Notes under the pieces: model-generated
Told to the model about the DNA's origin: nothing
Seen by the model: the letters and a program-made list of their open reading frames with translations, nothing else
The model's database searches: none
Shown here: positions 1 to 6,945 of the stretch, in pieces
Position numbering within the stretch: position 1 is the stretch's first letter
Layout of the letters: the number at the start of each line of letters is the position of its first letter
Made by a program: the position numbers and the translations under genes
Assembly: GCA_018222695.1 (NCBI GenBank)
Contig: JAAEZV010000021.1
Location: 1 to 8,087 of the forward strand
Direction: 5' to 3'
Length of the DNA: 8,087 nt
Origin: Gammaproteobacteria bacterium
GTDB taxonomy: Bacteria; Pseudomonadota; Gammaproteobacteria; Pseudomonadales; Halieaceae

Positions 1-1002
1 CCCTGGAACTACCCCATCTCCATGTTGACGCGCAAACTCGGCCCGGCGCTCGCCGCGGGTTGCACCGTGGTGCTAAAGCCCGCCGAAAGCACACCACTCT
101 GCGCCATCGCCGTCTTTAAACTCCTCGAAGAGGCTGGCTTACCGCCGGGTGTGGCGAATCTGGTCACGGCGAGCGACCCAAAACCGATCGGCGAGGTGTT
201 CTGCACTCACCCCGCGGTCCGCAAGCTGACGTTTACAGGCTCCACCGCGGTGGGCAAGCATCTGGCACAGGCCTGCGCCCCGCAGCTGAAGCGGGTATCG
301 ATGGAACTCGGCGGTCACGCTCCCTTCATCGTCTATGACGATGCCGATCCGGTGCATGCCGCCAAAGGGGTGTCGCTGGTGAAGTTTCTCAACACCGGTC
401 AGGCCTGCATCAGCCCGAATCGGATATTCGTGCAGCGACGGATCCTTGATCCTTTCCTTGAGACCCTGCAGGCGCGCGTGAGCGGCATGCAAGCGGGTGA
501 CGGCATGGATCCGGCTAACAGTATCGGTCCGCTGATTAATGAGTCGGCAATCGAAAAGGTGGACCGACAAGTACAGGACGCCGTCAGTCACGGAGCAACC
601 CTGCTTGCAGGCGGCTCGCGCTTGACCGAGAACGGTCTGGACCGGGGATGCTTCTACGGTGCTACGCTACTCAGTAATGTCACGCCAGAGATGCTCATCT
701 ATCGTGAGGAAACCTTCGGGCCCGTCGCTGCAGTGGTGCCCTTTGATGACGAGGACGATGTGATCGCCATGGCCAATGACACAGACTATGGTTTGGCGGC
801 TTATATCTATACCCAGAACCTGGCCCGGGCGTTACGCACCTTTGAACAGTTACAGTTTGGCATTATCGGTATCAACGACATTAACCCCACCAGCGCCGCG
901 GCGCCTTTTGGTGGCATGAAAGAGAGCGGTTTGGGCCGGGAGGGCGCACGTGAGGGTATTGAAGAATACCTGGAGACGAAACTCGGCGGCCTCAGTATCT
1001 GA
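1..1002 (+). CDS. NAD(P)-dependent aldehyde dehydrogenase, succinate-semialdehyde dehydrogenase type (5' partial)
   Basis: Oxidises an aldehyde to its carboxylic acid with NAD(P)+ in the cytoplasm; closest in appearance to GabD-type succinate-semialdehyde dehydrogenases. The reading frame is open from base 1, beginning with the PWNYP segment that precedes the cofactor-binding stretch (LGPALAAGCTVVLKPAE). About 150 N-terminal residues are therefore missing, judged against a usual length near 480. Visible family landmarks are FTGST (cofactor loop), MELGG with the general-base Glu (codon at 304-306), NTGQAC with the nucleophilic Cys (406-408), EETFGPVA, and a C-terminal APFGGMKESGLGREG. The residue two after the nucleophile is Ser, so the second Cys found in GabD (C-V-C) is absent. 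It is first in a plus-strand operon and lies 26 nt ahead of the PLP enzyme. The family is certain; the substrate is inferred, and another semialdehyde or a simple aldehyde is equally possible. Confidence 0.93.
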   Translation, partial: PWNYPISMLTRKLGPALAAGCTVVLKPAESTPLCAIAVFKLLEEAGLPPGVANLVTASDPKPIGEVFCTHPAVRKLTFTGSTAVGKHLAQACAPQLKRVSMELGGHAPFIVYDDADPVHAAKGVSLVKFLNTGQACISPNRIFVQRRILDPFLETLQARVSGMQAGDGMDPANSIGPLINESAIEKVDRQVQDAVSHGATLLAGGSRLTENGLDRGCFYGATLLSNVTPEMLIYREETFGPVAAVVPFDDEDDVIAMANDTDYGLAAYIYTQNLARALRTFEQLQFGIIGINDINPTSAAAPFGGMKESGLGREGAREGIEEYLETKLGGLSI

Positions 1003-1016
1003 CGGCGTGACGCCAC

Positions 1017-1022
1017 AAGGAG
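1017..1022 (+). promoter_or_regulatory. Ribosome binding site of the MetY-like gene
   Basis: AAGGAG lies six bases ahead of the ATG at 1029, a strong Shine-Dalgarno match at good spacing. It fixes this start. It sits inside the 26-nt gap after the aldehyde dehydrogenase stop, consistent with one transcript for both genes. Confidence 0.8.
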
Positions 1023-1028
1023 CACATC

Positions 1029-2339
1029 ATGGCAGGACCTGACTACCCAGGCCTCGACACACTGGCGCTACATGCCGGTGCGCAACCTGATCCCGCGACG
1101 GGCGCGAGAGCGACACCGATCTACCAGTCGGCATCCTTTTGCTTCCCCGACTCGGATTACGCGGCATCGCTGTTCAACATTGAGCGCGCCGGACACGTGT
1201 ATTCGCGGCTCAGTAACCCCACCAACGCCGTGCTCGAGGAGCGCATCGCGGCACTGGAAGGCGGCGTAGGTGCTATTGCGACGGCCAGCGGTCAGGCAGC
1301 GCTTCATCTGGCTATCATCACGTTGATGGGTGCCGGCTCGCATATCGTGGCCTCCGCAGCGCTTTATGGCGGCAGCCATAATCTTCTGGCCTATACCCTG
1401 CCCCGGTTTGGCATCGAAACGACCTTCGTGGACCCCCGCGACCCCCAGGCGTTCGCCAACGCGATTCAGGACAACACTCGCCTCGTATTCGGCGAGACGC
1501 TGGGCAATCCTAGCCTTGATGTCCTAAACATTCCGGCTATTGCCGAGGTTGCGCATGCCGCCGGGCTACCCCTGATGGTGGACTCCACCACGACCACGCC
1601 CTACCTGATCAAGCCTTTCGAGCTGGGCGCAGACATCATTCAACACTCGGCCACCAAATTTCTGAGCGGACACGGCATTGTGATTGGTGGGCTGCTCGTC
1701 GACAGCGGCCAGTTTGACTGGGAAGCGTCGGGGAAATTTCCAACTTTGTCAGAGCCTTACGAAGGGTTTCATAACTTAATTTTCACTGAAGAATTCGGTC
1801 CTGCTGCAATGATCCAGCGGGCACGCAAAGAGGGGCTTCGCGACTTTGGAGCCTGCATGGCCCCTACGTCGGCGTTTCACATTCTCCAGGGCATCGAGAC
1901 ACTCAGCGTGCGCATGAGCCGCCACGTCGAGAATACCCGCACCATCACATCGTTTTTGCTTGAGCAGGAGCAGGTCACGCGGGTCGGATACCCTGAGCTC
2001 GAGGGCCATCCCGACCAAGCACTCGCCACAGAGCTGCTGCCCAACGGATGTGGCGCCGTATTCAGCTTCGATCTAGCCGGCGGACGTGAAGCAGGCATCG
2101 CCTTTGTTGATGCGCTCAGCGTGTTCTCACACCTTGCCAACATTGGTGATGCCAAATCACTGGTCATTCACCCGGCGAGCACCACCCACCACCGCATGGA
2201 CGCCGAGGCACTGGCCGCGGGCGGCATTGGCGAAGGCACGATTCGCCTGTCAATTGGCCTCGAAGATCCCAAGGACCTGATAGCGGACCTGAAGCAGGGC
2301 CTGCGTGCAGCGGGCAAGGCAGCGGGGGGCAGTCGCTGA
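1029..2339 (+). CDS. metY: O-acetylhomoserine aminocarboxypropyltransferase/sulfhydrylase family PLP enzyme (MetY-like)
   Basis: A Cys/Met-metabolism PLP enzyme of 436 residues. The family joins sulfide, or methanethiol, to O-acetylhomoserine to make homocysteine or methionine in the cytoplasm. Landmarks in order: N-terminal TLALHAG and TPIYQSASF; YSRLSNPT with Tyr58 and Arg60, the usual phosphate-binding pair contributed by the neighbouring subunit; GQAALHLA; Asp185 in VDSTTTTPYL, which pairs with the PLP ring nitrogen; Lys210 in SATKFLSGHG, the internal aldimine lysine; a MetY-typical TEEFGPAAMIQRAR block; and C-terminal HPASTTHH with IRLSIGLED. Length and the mid-protein block fit MetY better than the shorter cystathionine synthases and lyases (about 380-400). 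The VDNTFATP-type motif reads VDSTTTTP here, a modest departure. It lies between an aldehyde dehydrogenase and a hydrolase, not beside other methionine genes, so a specialised thiol or elimination substrate cannot be excluded. Confidence 0.9.
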   Translation: MAGPDYPGLDTLALHAGAQPDPATGARATPIYQSASFCFPDSDYAASLFNIERAGHVYSRLSNPTNAVLEERIAALEGGVGAIATASGQAALHLAIITLMGAGSHIVASAALYGGSHNLLAYTLPRFGIETTFVDPRDPQAFANAIQDNTRLVFGETLGNPSLDVLNIPAIAEVAHAAGLPLMVDSTTTTPYLIKPFELGADIIQHSATKFLSGHGIVIGGLLVDSGQFDWEASGKFPTLSEPYEGFHNLIFTEEFGPAAMIQRARKEGLRDFGACMAPTSAFHILQGIETLSVRMSRHVENTRTITSFLLEQEQVTRVGYPELEGHPDQALATELLPNGCGAVFSFDLAGGREAGIAFVDALSVFSHLANIGDAKSLVIHPASTTHHRMDAEALAAGGIGEGTIRLSIGLEDPKDLIADLKQGLRAAGKAAGGSR

Positions 2340-3127
2340 TGCGCATTGAGGTGAACGGCGAGACAGCTTACTGCTACACGAACTCCCGAGAGATCGAGGC
2401 AGACAAGCCCACCGTGGTATTTATCCATGGCTCGGGCATGGACCACACGGTGTGGACCCTCGCGAGCCGGCATTTTGCGCGACACGGCAACAATGTCGTG
2501 TCATTGGATCTGCCCGGTCATGGGCGCTCTACGGGAAGCCCGTTGGCCACGGTGGAAGAGATGGCCAGCTGGGTGATCGCCGTCTTGGACGTACTGGATA
2601 TCTCCCATGCCGCTTTGGTGGGTCACAGCCTGGGCAGCCTGATCGCGCTCGAGTGCGCGGCCTCGCACAGCGAACGCGTCAGAGCGATTGCGCTCGTTGG
2701 CACCACCTCGCCGATGCCCGTGTCGGATGCCATCCTCAATGCCGCCGAGGCGGATGATCACGCCGCGTTTGACATGCTGACCCAGTGGGGCTTCAGCAAG
2801 CGCCATCAGTTTGGCGGCAACCGAAATTCGGGCATCTGGATGATCGGCAACACATTGCGACTCTACGAGCGATCAGGCCCGGGCGTGTTATTCCATGATA
2901 TGCGCGCGTGCAATGAGTACGCATCGGGCACAGATCAGGCTAGCAAGGTCACATGCCCTGCTCTTCTCATTCTTGGGGCCGAAGACCGACTGACCCCCGT
3001 GCGCAGTACTCGTGCCCTGCAGGAGGCGATTCCCTCGCCGGTGGTTGAAGTGCTACCCGGTGCAGGGCACACGATCATGGTCGAGGCGCCCAACGCCATG
3101 CTCGATGCATTGCATAAAGTACTTTAG
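2339..3127 (+). CDS. Alpha/beta-fold hydrolase
   Basis: A 262-residue cytoplasmic alpha/beta hydrolase with no signal peptide. FIHGSGMD (about residues 28-35) supplies the oxyanion-hole HG. LDLPGHGRS follows at about 56-64. The nucleophile elbow is GHSLG with Ser97, the acid is Asp216 in LILGAEDRLTP, and the base is His244 in GAGHTIMVEAP, giving a complete Ser-Asp-His triad. Length is normal for the small esterase/lactonase/C-C hydrolase group. The ATG overlaps the stop of the MetY-like gene by one base (TGATG), indicating translational coupling in the same operon; only a G-rich tract precedes it as a weak ribosome site. The substrate cannot be read from sequence: an ester, a lactone or a C-C bond made by neighbouring enzymes are all possible. 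MetX (homoserine acetyltransferase) shares the fold but is about 100 residues longer, so that identity is unlikely. Confidence 0.92.
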   Translation: MRIEVNGETAYCYTNSREIEADKPTVVFIHGSGMDHTVWTLASRHFARHGNNVVSLDLPGHGRSTGSPLATVEEMASWVIAVLDVLDISHAALVGHSLGSLIALECAASHSERVRAIALVGTTSPMPVSDAILNAAEADDHAAFDMLTQWGFSKRHQFGGNRNSGIWMIGNTLRLYERSGPGVLFHDMRACNEYASGTDQASKVTCPALLILGAEDRLTPVRSTRALQEAIPSPVVEVLPGAGHTIMVEAPNAMLDALHKVL

Positions 3128-3182
3128 GTCACTCGCCTAGCCGCAAACCGGCCCGCCGTGCATCATTCCAAGTCAGCGACAC
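3128..3182. other. Short convergent intergenic gap between two operons
   Basis: This 55-bp stretch separates the ends of the plus- and minus-strand operons. A bidirectional terminator would be expected, but I see no strong GC hairpin followed by a T run on either strand. The best small dyad is TCAGC-N6-GCTGA at 3183-3198, inside the end of the isomerase gene. Termination is probably Rho-dependent or uses a weak structure. Confidence 0.5.
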
Positions 3183-3791
3183 TCAGCCGGTCTGCTGAAT
3201 CATCTTCTCGATCTGAATGATGCGTTCCTTACCGAAGAACATCTCGTCACCGACAAAGAAGGTGGGTATACCAAAAGCGCCGCGCTCAGCGGCCTGCTGC
3301 GTGTTGTGCAGCAACGCATCTTTCACTGGCTGCGTCTGAATCGCCTCCACGAGTGCGGCAGCGTCCAGACCCGCTGATTGCCACACGCCGGCCGCCACCT
3401 CTGGATCTCCCATGTTCTGCTCCTGCTCCCACATGGCAGACAGATTCACTGCCACATAATCGTCGACCACGCCCAGCTGCTGCGCCGCAATAAAACCCCT
3501 CATCAACATGATGGTGTTGATCGGAAAATGGGGATTGAACGTGAACTTGTCGAGCTGGTGCGCTGCGATGAACCGTTGGGTCTCCAGCATGTCGTAGTCG
3601 AGCTTTCCCTTGACCTCGCCAAAAGCCACCATCGGCGCCTGATTATTAGTGAGCTTGAATAACCCCCCCAGCAACACAGGGGTGAGCGTCAGCGTTGCGC
3701 CGTTCCGCTCGGCGACGCCGGTGAGTACATGGTAAGACAGGTAGGCGTTGGGGCTTGCAAAGTCGAACAGGAATTCAATATTGGATGACAC
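3183..3791 (-). CDS. DsbA-fold 2-hydroxychromene-2-carboxylate isomerase-like protein (kappa-class GST-like)
   Basis: A 202-residue cytoplasmic protein of the thioredoxin/DsbA-like superfamily. Relatives include the glutathione-dependent 2-hydroxychromene-2-carboxylate isomerase NahD of naphthalene degradation and kappa-class glutathione transferases. The N-terminal strand ends in DFASPNAYL, where Ser13 occupies the catalytic glutathione-facing Ser position; no CxxC is present, so it is not a disulfide oxidoreductase. A helical insert carries NPHFPINTIMLMRG, typical of the family, and the cis-proline loop is GIPTFFV (Pro176). The start is GTG, chosen because AAGGAG lies seven bases upstream and the product then begins directly with the first beta strand. 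It is last in the four-gene minus-strand operon, 15 nt after the dioxygenase. It probably performs a glutathione-dependent isomerisation or conjugation on a pathway intermediate; no aromatic ring-cleavage genes are in view, so the NahD reaction itself is unproven. Confidence 0.88.
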   Translation of the reverse strand: MSSNIEFLFDFASPNAYLSYHVLTGVAERNGATLTLTPVLLGGLFKLTNNQAPMVAFGEVKGKLDYDMLETQRFIAAHQLDKFTFNPHFPINTIMLMRGFIAAQQLGVVDDYVAVNLSAMWEQEQNMGDPEVAAGVWQSAGLDAAALVEAIQTQPVKDALLHNTQQAAERGAFGIPTFFVGDEMFFGKERIIQIEKMIQQTG

Positions 3792-3798
3792 GGCTGGG

Positions 3799-3804
3799 CT
3801 CCTT
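3799..3804 (-). promoter_or_regulatory. Ribosome binding site supporting a GTG start
   Basis: Read on the minus strand this is AAGGAG, seven bases ahead of the GTG at 3791-3789. No ATG gives a family-length product here, so this site decides the start of the isomerase-like gene. Confidence 0.8.
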
Positions 3805-3806
3805 GA

Positions 3807-4655
3807 CTAAAACTGGGTGTCTGAGATGGTTGTTCTGTGTAGAAGACGATCATACCCATCGTAACCGCCCGTGGCGGCGTGCAGTAACGATCGGTTGTCC
3901 CACATGACCAGCATGCCCGCCTGCCAGCGGTGCGAGTAGACAAACTGGGACTGACTCTGGTGGACGTAAAGCTCCATCAGCAGTGCGTCACTCTCTTCTT
4001 TTTCCAGCCCCACAAAACCCTTGATATAAGCGGCAGAGGAAAATAACGCTTTCTTGCCAGTCTCGTGGTGCGTTCTGACGAGCGGATGCTCATAGGTTTC
4101 GAGCGCCCTCTCGCTTGGCAGGATCTTCATGCTCCGCCCCTGCTCCTGATCGGCCTCACCGTAGGCACCATCAGGCGCATAACCCAAGGCAGCTGAGTGA
4201 ATGGCGTCGAGCCCCTCTACCCTGTTCCGCAGATCATCGGGCAGATGCTCGTAGGCAGCCACCTGGTCAGCGAACAGCGTGTCGCCGCCGACCGGGGGGA
4301 TCGTGATGCCATACAGCGCAGTGGCCGCAGGCGGGACGGGCATAAAGCTCCAATCACTGTGGAAGATCTCCGCAAATATGCTGGTCGTCTCATCAGCATT
4401 TCGCTGGATAGCAGCCACCTGCGGGTGCTCGTCGATGTGCCCAAAAAACGGATCCTGACCGATGTCACCAAAGTGCTCACTGAATGCCACTAACTGAGCG
4501 GGTGTTAGCTGCTGATCGGGAAAGGCGACCACCTTATGTTCCAGCCAATGCGCTCGGATTTCCGCTACCAAGTCACCGGACAAGGGTTGATTGAGCTGCA
4601 CCCCTGTAATCGCTGCCCCACAACTTGCCCCGGAGGGTTCTACAGTCAGGCTCAT
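3807..4655 (-). CDS. TauD/TfdA-family Fe(II)/2-oxoglutarate-dependent dioxygenase
   Basis: A 282-residue cytoplasmic non-heme iron dioxygenase that couples 2-oxoglutarate decarboxylation to substrate hydroxylation. The metal triad is complete: His99 and Asp101 in HSDWSF and His259 in DNRSLLHA. The 2-oxoglutarate-binding Arg is Arg274 in LLHRTTI, 15 residues after the last His, the same spacing as in E. coli TauD, and overall length also matches TauD (283). The N-terminus (VEPSGASCGAAITG...PLS) aligns with TauD's first strands, supporting this ATG although no clear ribosome site precedes it. TauD hydroxylates taurine, which then releases sulfite; TfdA and alkylsulfatase relatives cleave aryloxyacetates and alkyl sulfates. 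The substrate here is unknown. The gene lies 27 nt after the SDR and in the same frame, and 15 nt ahead of the isomerase-like gene. The family call is firm; any sulfonate or sulfate-ester substrate is inference. Confidence 0.93.
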   Translation of the reverse strand: MSLTVEPSGASCGAAITGVQLNQPLSGDLVAEIRAHWLEHKVVAFPDQQLTPAQLVAFSEHFGDIGQDPFFGHIDEHPQVAAIQRNADETTSIFAEIFHSDWSFMPVPPAATALYGITIPPVGGDTLFADQVAAYEHLPDDLRNRVEGLDAIHSAALGYAPDGAYGEADQEQGRSMKILPSERALETYEHPLVRTHHETGKKALFSSAAYIKGFVGLEKEESDALLMELYVHQSQSQFVYSHRWQAGMLVMWDNRSLLHAATGGYDGYDRLLHRTTISDTQF

Positions 4656-4682
4656 TGCGGAAACTGAACGAAAGATGAGTCG

Positions 4683-5462
4683 TCAAATGTGGACTTCATG
4701 ATTCCACCAGGCAAGGTCAGAGTAGGCACGCAGATCAAGCTCATGGGTCCAAGCTGAGCGATGCTGCTGCGCGAGATGATAATAGGTCTCCGCCATCTTC
4801 TCGGGCAGGAGTAAGCCGTCTTTATCTCCACCCTTGGCCTCCCTCAGCGCCTCAAAACGCTCGGCGCCCAGCATCTTGCCAAGGGTATCCGGCGCATCAA
4901 CTGCGCCATCAACAAGAATGTGCACCACATGCAGGCCCTGCGCCGCGTACTCAGCGTTCAGGGTCTGGCAAAGTAGCCGACGCCCCGCCATCGCCGCGGC
5001 ATGGGAGTGCTGGCCGCTGTTTCCCCTCATGGCAGCCGTAGCTGACGTGACCAGAATCGTGCCATGCCCCCGCTCGATCATCAGCGGCACCAGCACCTTG
5101 GCCACGCGGAACAAGCCAAAGCAGGCCATTCGCCACCCCAGCTCGAAAGTTTTGAGCGGCGTGTCATCCAAAGAGCGGTTACCGATCTGAGCGCCGAGGT
5201 TATACAACACGGTATCGATCGGACCGATGGCCTCGACCTCTTCAATCACGTTTTCCAGCGCGCCATCATCCACCGCATTCAGCAAATGCCCGCTCGCTGA
5301 CAGGCCGGCACCCTTAAAGTCCTCGACCATGCCGTTGAGTCCATCCACGTCGCTGCGTCGGCACAGTGCGGCGTGGTAGCCCCCCTCGGCAAACCTCTTC
5401 CCTACCGTGCCACCGATTCCAGCGCCCGCGCCGATAACCAAACACGTCTTTTGCCCAGACAT
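4683..5462 (-). CDS. Short-chain dehydrogenase/reductase family protein with degenerate YxxxK motif
   Basis: A 259-residue SDR-fold protein. The N-terminal dinucleotide-binding motif is intact (VIGAGAGIG, residues 9-17), an NAG-like NLG follows at 88-90, and strand 5 carries VTSATAA with the expected catalytic Ser140. The YxxxK site, however, aligns with His154-Ala-Ala-Ala-Met158, so both the catalytic Tyr and the Lys are replaced. Downstream, GLHVVHILVDGAVDAP and the C-terminal AWTHELDLRAYSD block are typical of an SDR subgroup that often has Phe in place of Tyr but, as I recall it, keeps Lys. The fold and nucleotide binding are probable, but ordinary alcohol/ketone redox chemistry is doubtful; a changed mechanism or a non-catalytic role is possible. 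Start ATG has AGGGGG seven bases upstream. It is second in the minus-strand operon, 14 nt after the CoA-transferase. Confidence 0.88.
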   Translation of the reverse strand: MSGQKTCLVIGAGAGIGGTVGKRFAEGGYHAALCRRSDVDGLNGMVEDFKGAGLSASGHLLNAVDDGALENVIEEVEAIGPIDTVLYNLGAQIGNRSLDDTPLKTFELGWRMACFGLFRVAKVLVPLMIERGHGTILVTSATAAMRGNSGQHSHAAAMAGRRLLCQTLNAEYAAQGLHVVHILVDGAVDAPDTLGKMLGAERFEALREAKGGDKDGLLLPEKMAETYYHLAQQHRSAWTHELDLRAYSDLAWWNHEVHI

Positions 5463-5476
5463 TCCTCTACCCCCTG

Positions 5477-6658
5477 CTACCCAAGTACCCGGCCTGCACT
5501 AATTAATGACTCAATCGCCTCGTTGTCATAGCCGATGGCCGCAAGAATCTCTCGCCCGTGCTCACCTAATCTGGGCGCCGGTCGCGACACGCTAGCGGGT
5601 GTTTTATCAAACCTCGCTGGATGGCGCGCCTGACGCACCTCACCAAAATCCTCGAACTGAAGACGATCTATAGATCCGTTGGCGACCACCTGCTCATGCG
5701 CGAGCAATTCCGAGCGGTCAATAATCGGGGCGCACGGCACCCCCTCTTTATCGAAGCGCGCAAGAATCTCCTCGCTCGACCACTTCTTGATTTCTTCCGC
5801 GGTAACCTCCTTACGCTCACTGTTGTGCGTAAATCGTCCTTGCGCCGTGTTGAAGTGGGGGTGCTCAATCAGGTCCTCGCGATTAAGCGCGCGACACATG
5901 CCCTGCCACTCTTTGTCGGATATCGCGCCCGCCGTAATGAATCGATCTTTCGTCTCATAGATCAGGTCCATCGCGCCCTGGTATTTACGCACATCAAACT
6001 CCTTATCAGCGAAGGTCAGCCCCGCCATGGCTTCCGGCCAGAACAAGCTCAGCATGGCGTCAAGCATAGACAGGCGAATGTGCTGTCCTTCACCCGTCTT
6101 TTCCCGGGCATAAAGCGCGGTACTAATGGCCTGGGCCGCCGTGATTGCGGTGACCTTGTCGGCAATAATGATCCGAAACATTTGTGGCCGACCCGTTGTG
6201 CGGTCAGCCTGAATGTCCGTCGCGCAGGAGAGCGCCTGAATGACGGGATCGTAAACCCGCTTATGCGCATAGGGACCGTCTTCGCCAAAACCGCTGATGG
6301 ACACATAGATCAGCTTCTTGTTGAGTTTGCGCATTACCGGCTCAGCAAAACCCATGCGCTCCATCGCTCCGGGTCGAAAGTTCTGCAACAACACATCGGC
6401 GCTTTCGGCCAAATCAAACAGAATCTTTTTGCCTTCTTCAGATTTAAGGTCTACGGCAATCGACTGCTTACCGCGGTTGCAGGAAAAAAACGCAGCAGTG
6501 ACTTTATTGACGGTTGGCCCAATATGGCGCATTTGCTCACCGGTGGTCGGCTCGACCTTAATCACCTCTGCGCCTTGGTCCGCCAGCATCATGGCCGCCA
6601 CGGGACCCGAAACCATACTCGTTAAATCCAGGACCTTAATCCCTTTCAATGCGCTCAT
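5477..6658 (-). CDS. CaiB/BaiF-family (class III) CoA-transferase
   Basis: A 393-residue class III CoA-transferase, which moves CoA from a donor thioester to a carboxylic acid in the cytoplasm (relatives: formyl-CoA:oxalate, succinyl-CoA:L-carnitine and bile-acid CoA-transferases). Landmarks: N-terminal GIKVLDLTSMVSGPVA and LADQGAEVIKVEP; FFSCNRGKQSIAVDLKS; LLQNFRPGAMERMG; ISGFGEDGPY; and the catalytic aspartate Asp167 in IIADKVTA, close to Asp169 of formyl-CoA transferase. The middle HIRLSMLDAML and the C-terminal GVPCAPI and RPAPRLGEHG segments are also family-typical. Length is normal for a single-domain member. The start is supported by GAGG seven bases upstream. It is the promoter-proximal gene of the minus-strand operon, so its job is probably to activate the substrate acid for the downstream SDR and dioxygenase. 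The acid is not identifiable from sequence. Confidence 0.94.
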   Translation of the reverse strand: MSALKGIKVLDLTSMVSGPVAAMMLADQGAEVIKVEPTTGEQMRHIGPTVNKVTAAFFSCNRGKQSIAVDLKSEEGKKILFDLAESADVLLQNFRPGAMERMGFAEPVMRKLNKKLIYVSISGFGEDGPYAHKRVYDPVIQALSCATDIQADRTTGRPQMFRIIIADKVTAITAAQAISTALYAREKTGEGQHIRLSMLDAMLSLFWPEAMAGLTFADKEFDVRKYQGAMDLIYETKDRFITAGAISDKEWQGMCRALNREDLIEHPHFNTAQGRFTHNSERKEVTAEEIKKWSSEEILARFDKEGVPCAPIIDRSELLAHEQVVANGSIDRLQFEDFGEVRQARHPARFDKTPASVSRPAPRLGEHGREILAAIGYDNEAIESLISAGRVLG

Positions 6659-6727
6659 GCGGCTTCCTCAGTCTGCTCTGGGTACACTTTTCCTGTCACG
6701 GGCACCTGAGCCCGAAAAGCTTCTCCC

Positions 6728-6755
6728 ATAGTACCCTCGTCGACATAACGGTAAA
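6728..6755 (-). promoter_or_regulatory. Candidate sigma-70 promoter of the CoA-transferase operon
   Basis: On the minus strand, TTTACC (6755-6750) and TACTAT (6733-6728) are separated by 16 bases, with four of six matches to each consensus box. Transcription would start near 6721 and give a leader of about 60 nt containing the CGGGC/GCCCG hairpin. Matched by eye only, so weak. Confidence 0.3.
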
Positions 6756-6945
6756 GCGCTGCGGGCACATTAAGTCGTCATCGCGGTGCTGCTCGTGACC
6801 GAAATCTCCGCTTTAGGGCCAGCAACCCCAGCACGTTCACGACGCCGTCCTGACCGTCGGCTTCTTACCCCATCATTTCGGAGAGGGTGACAAAAACTTG
6901 CTCGGCGGATGCGGGTCCCAAGAAGGGCTTTTAATTGCTGCGGAA

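Noticed and set aside
2339..3127. Alpha/beta hydrolase as MetX (homoserine O-acetyltransferase) partner of MetY
   Set aside because: It is about 100 residues shorter than MetX and lacks the lid region; the triad spacing fits a small esterase-type hydrolase.
3183..3198. TCAGC-N6-GCTGA hairpin as a bidirectional terminator between the convergent operons
   Set aside because: Only five pairs, no T run on either side, and it lies within the coding end of the isomerase-like gene.
3183..3791. DsbA-like disulfide oxidoreductase
   Set aside because: No CxxC and no signal peptide; Ser13 at the catalytic position and the FPINT motif point to the isomerase/kappa-GST group.
5621..6625. Long plus-strand open frame (334 codons) opposite the CoA-transferase gene
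   Set aside because: It is the antisense shadow of a clear CaiB/BaiF gene with all family motifs; its own translation shows no recognisable domain.
5477..6658. CoA-transferase as DddD (DMSP lyase)
   Set aside because: DddD has two CoA-transferase domains and is about twice this length; this is a normal single-domain protein.
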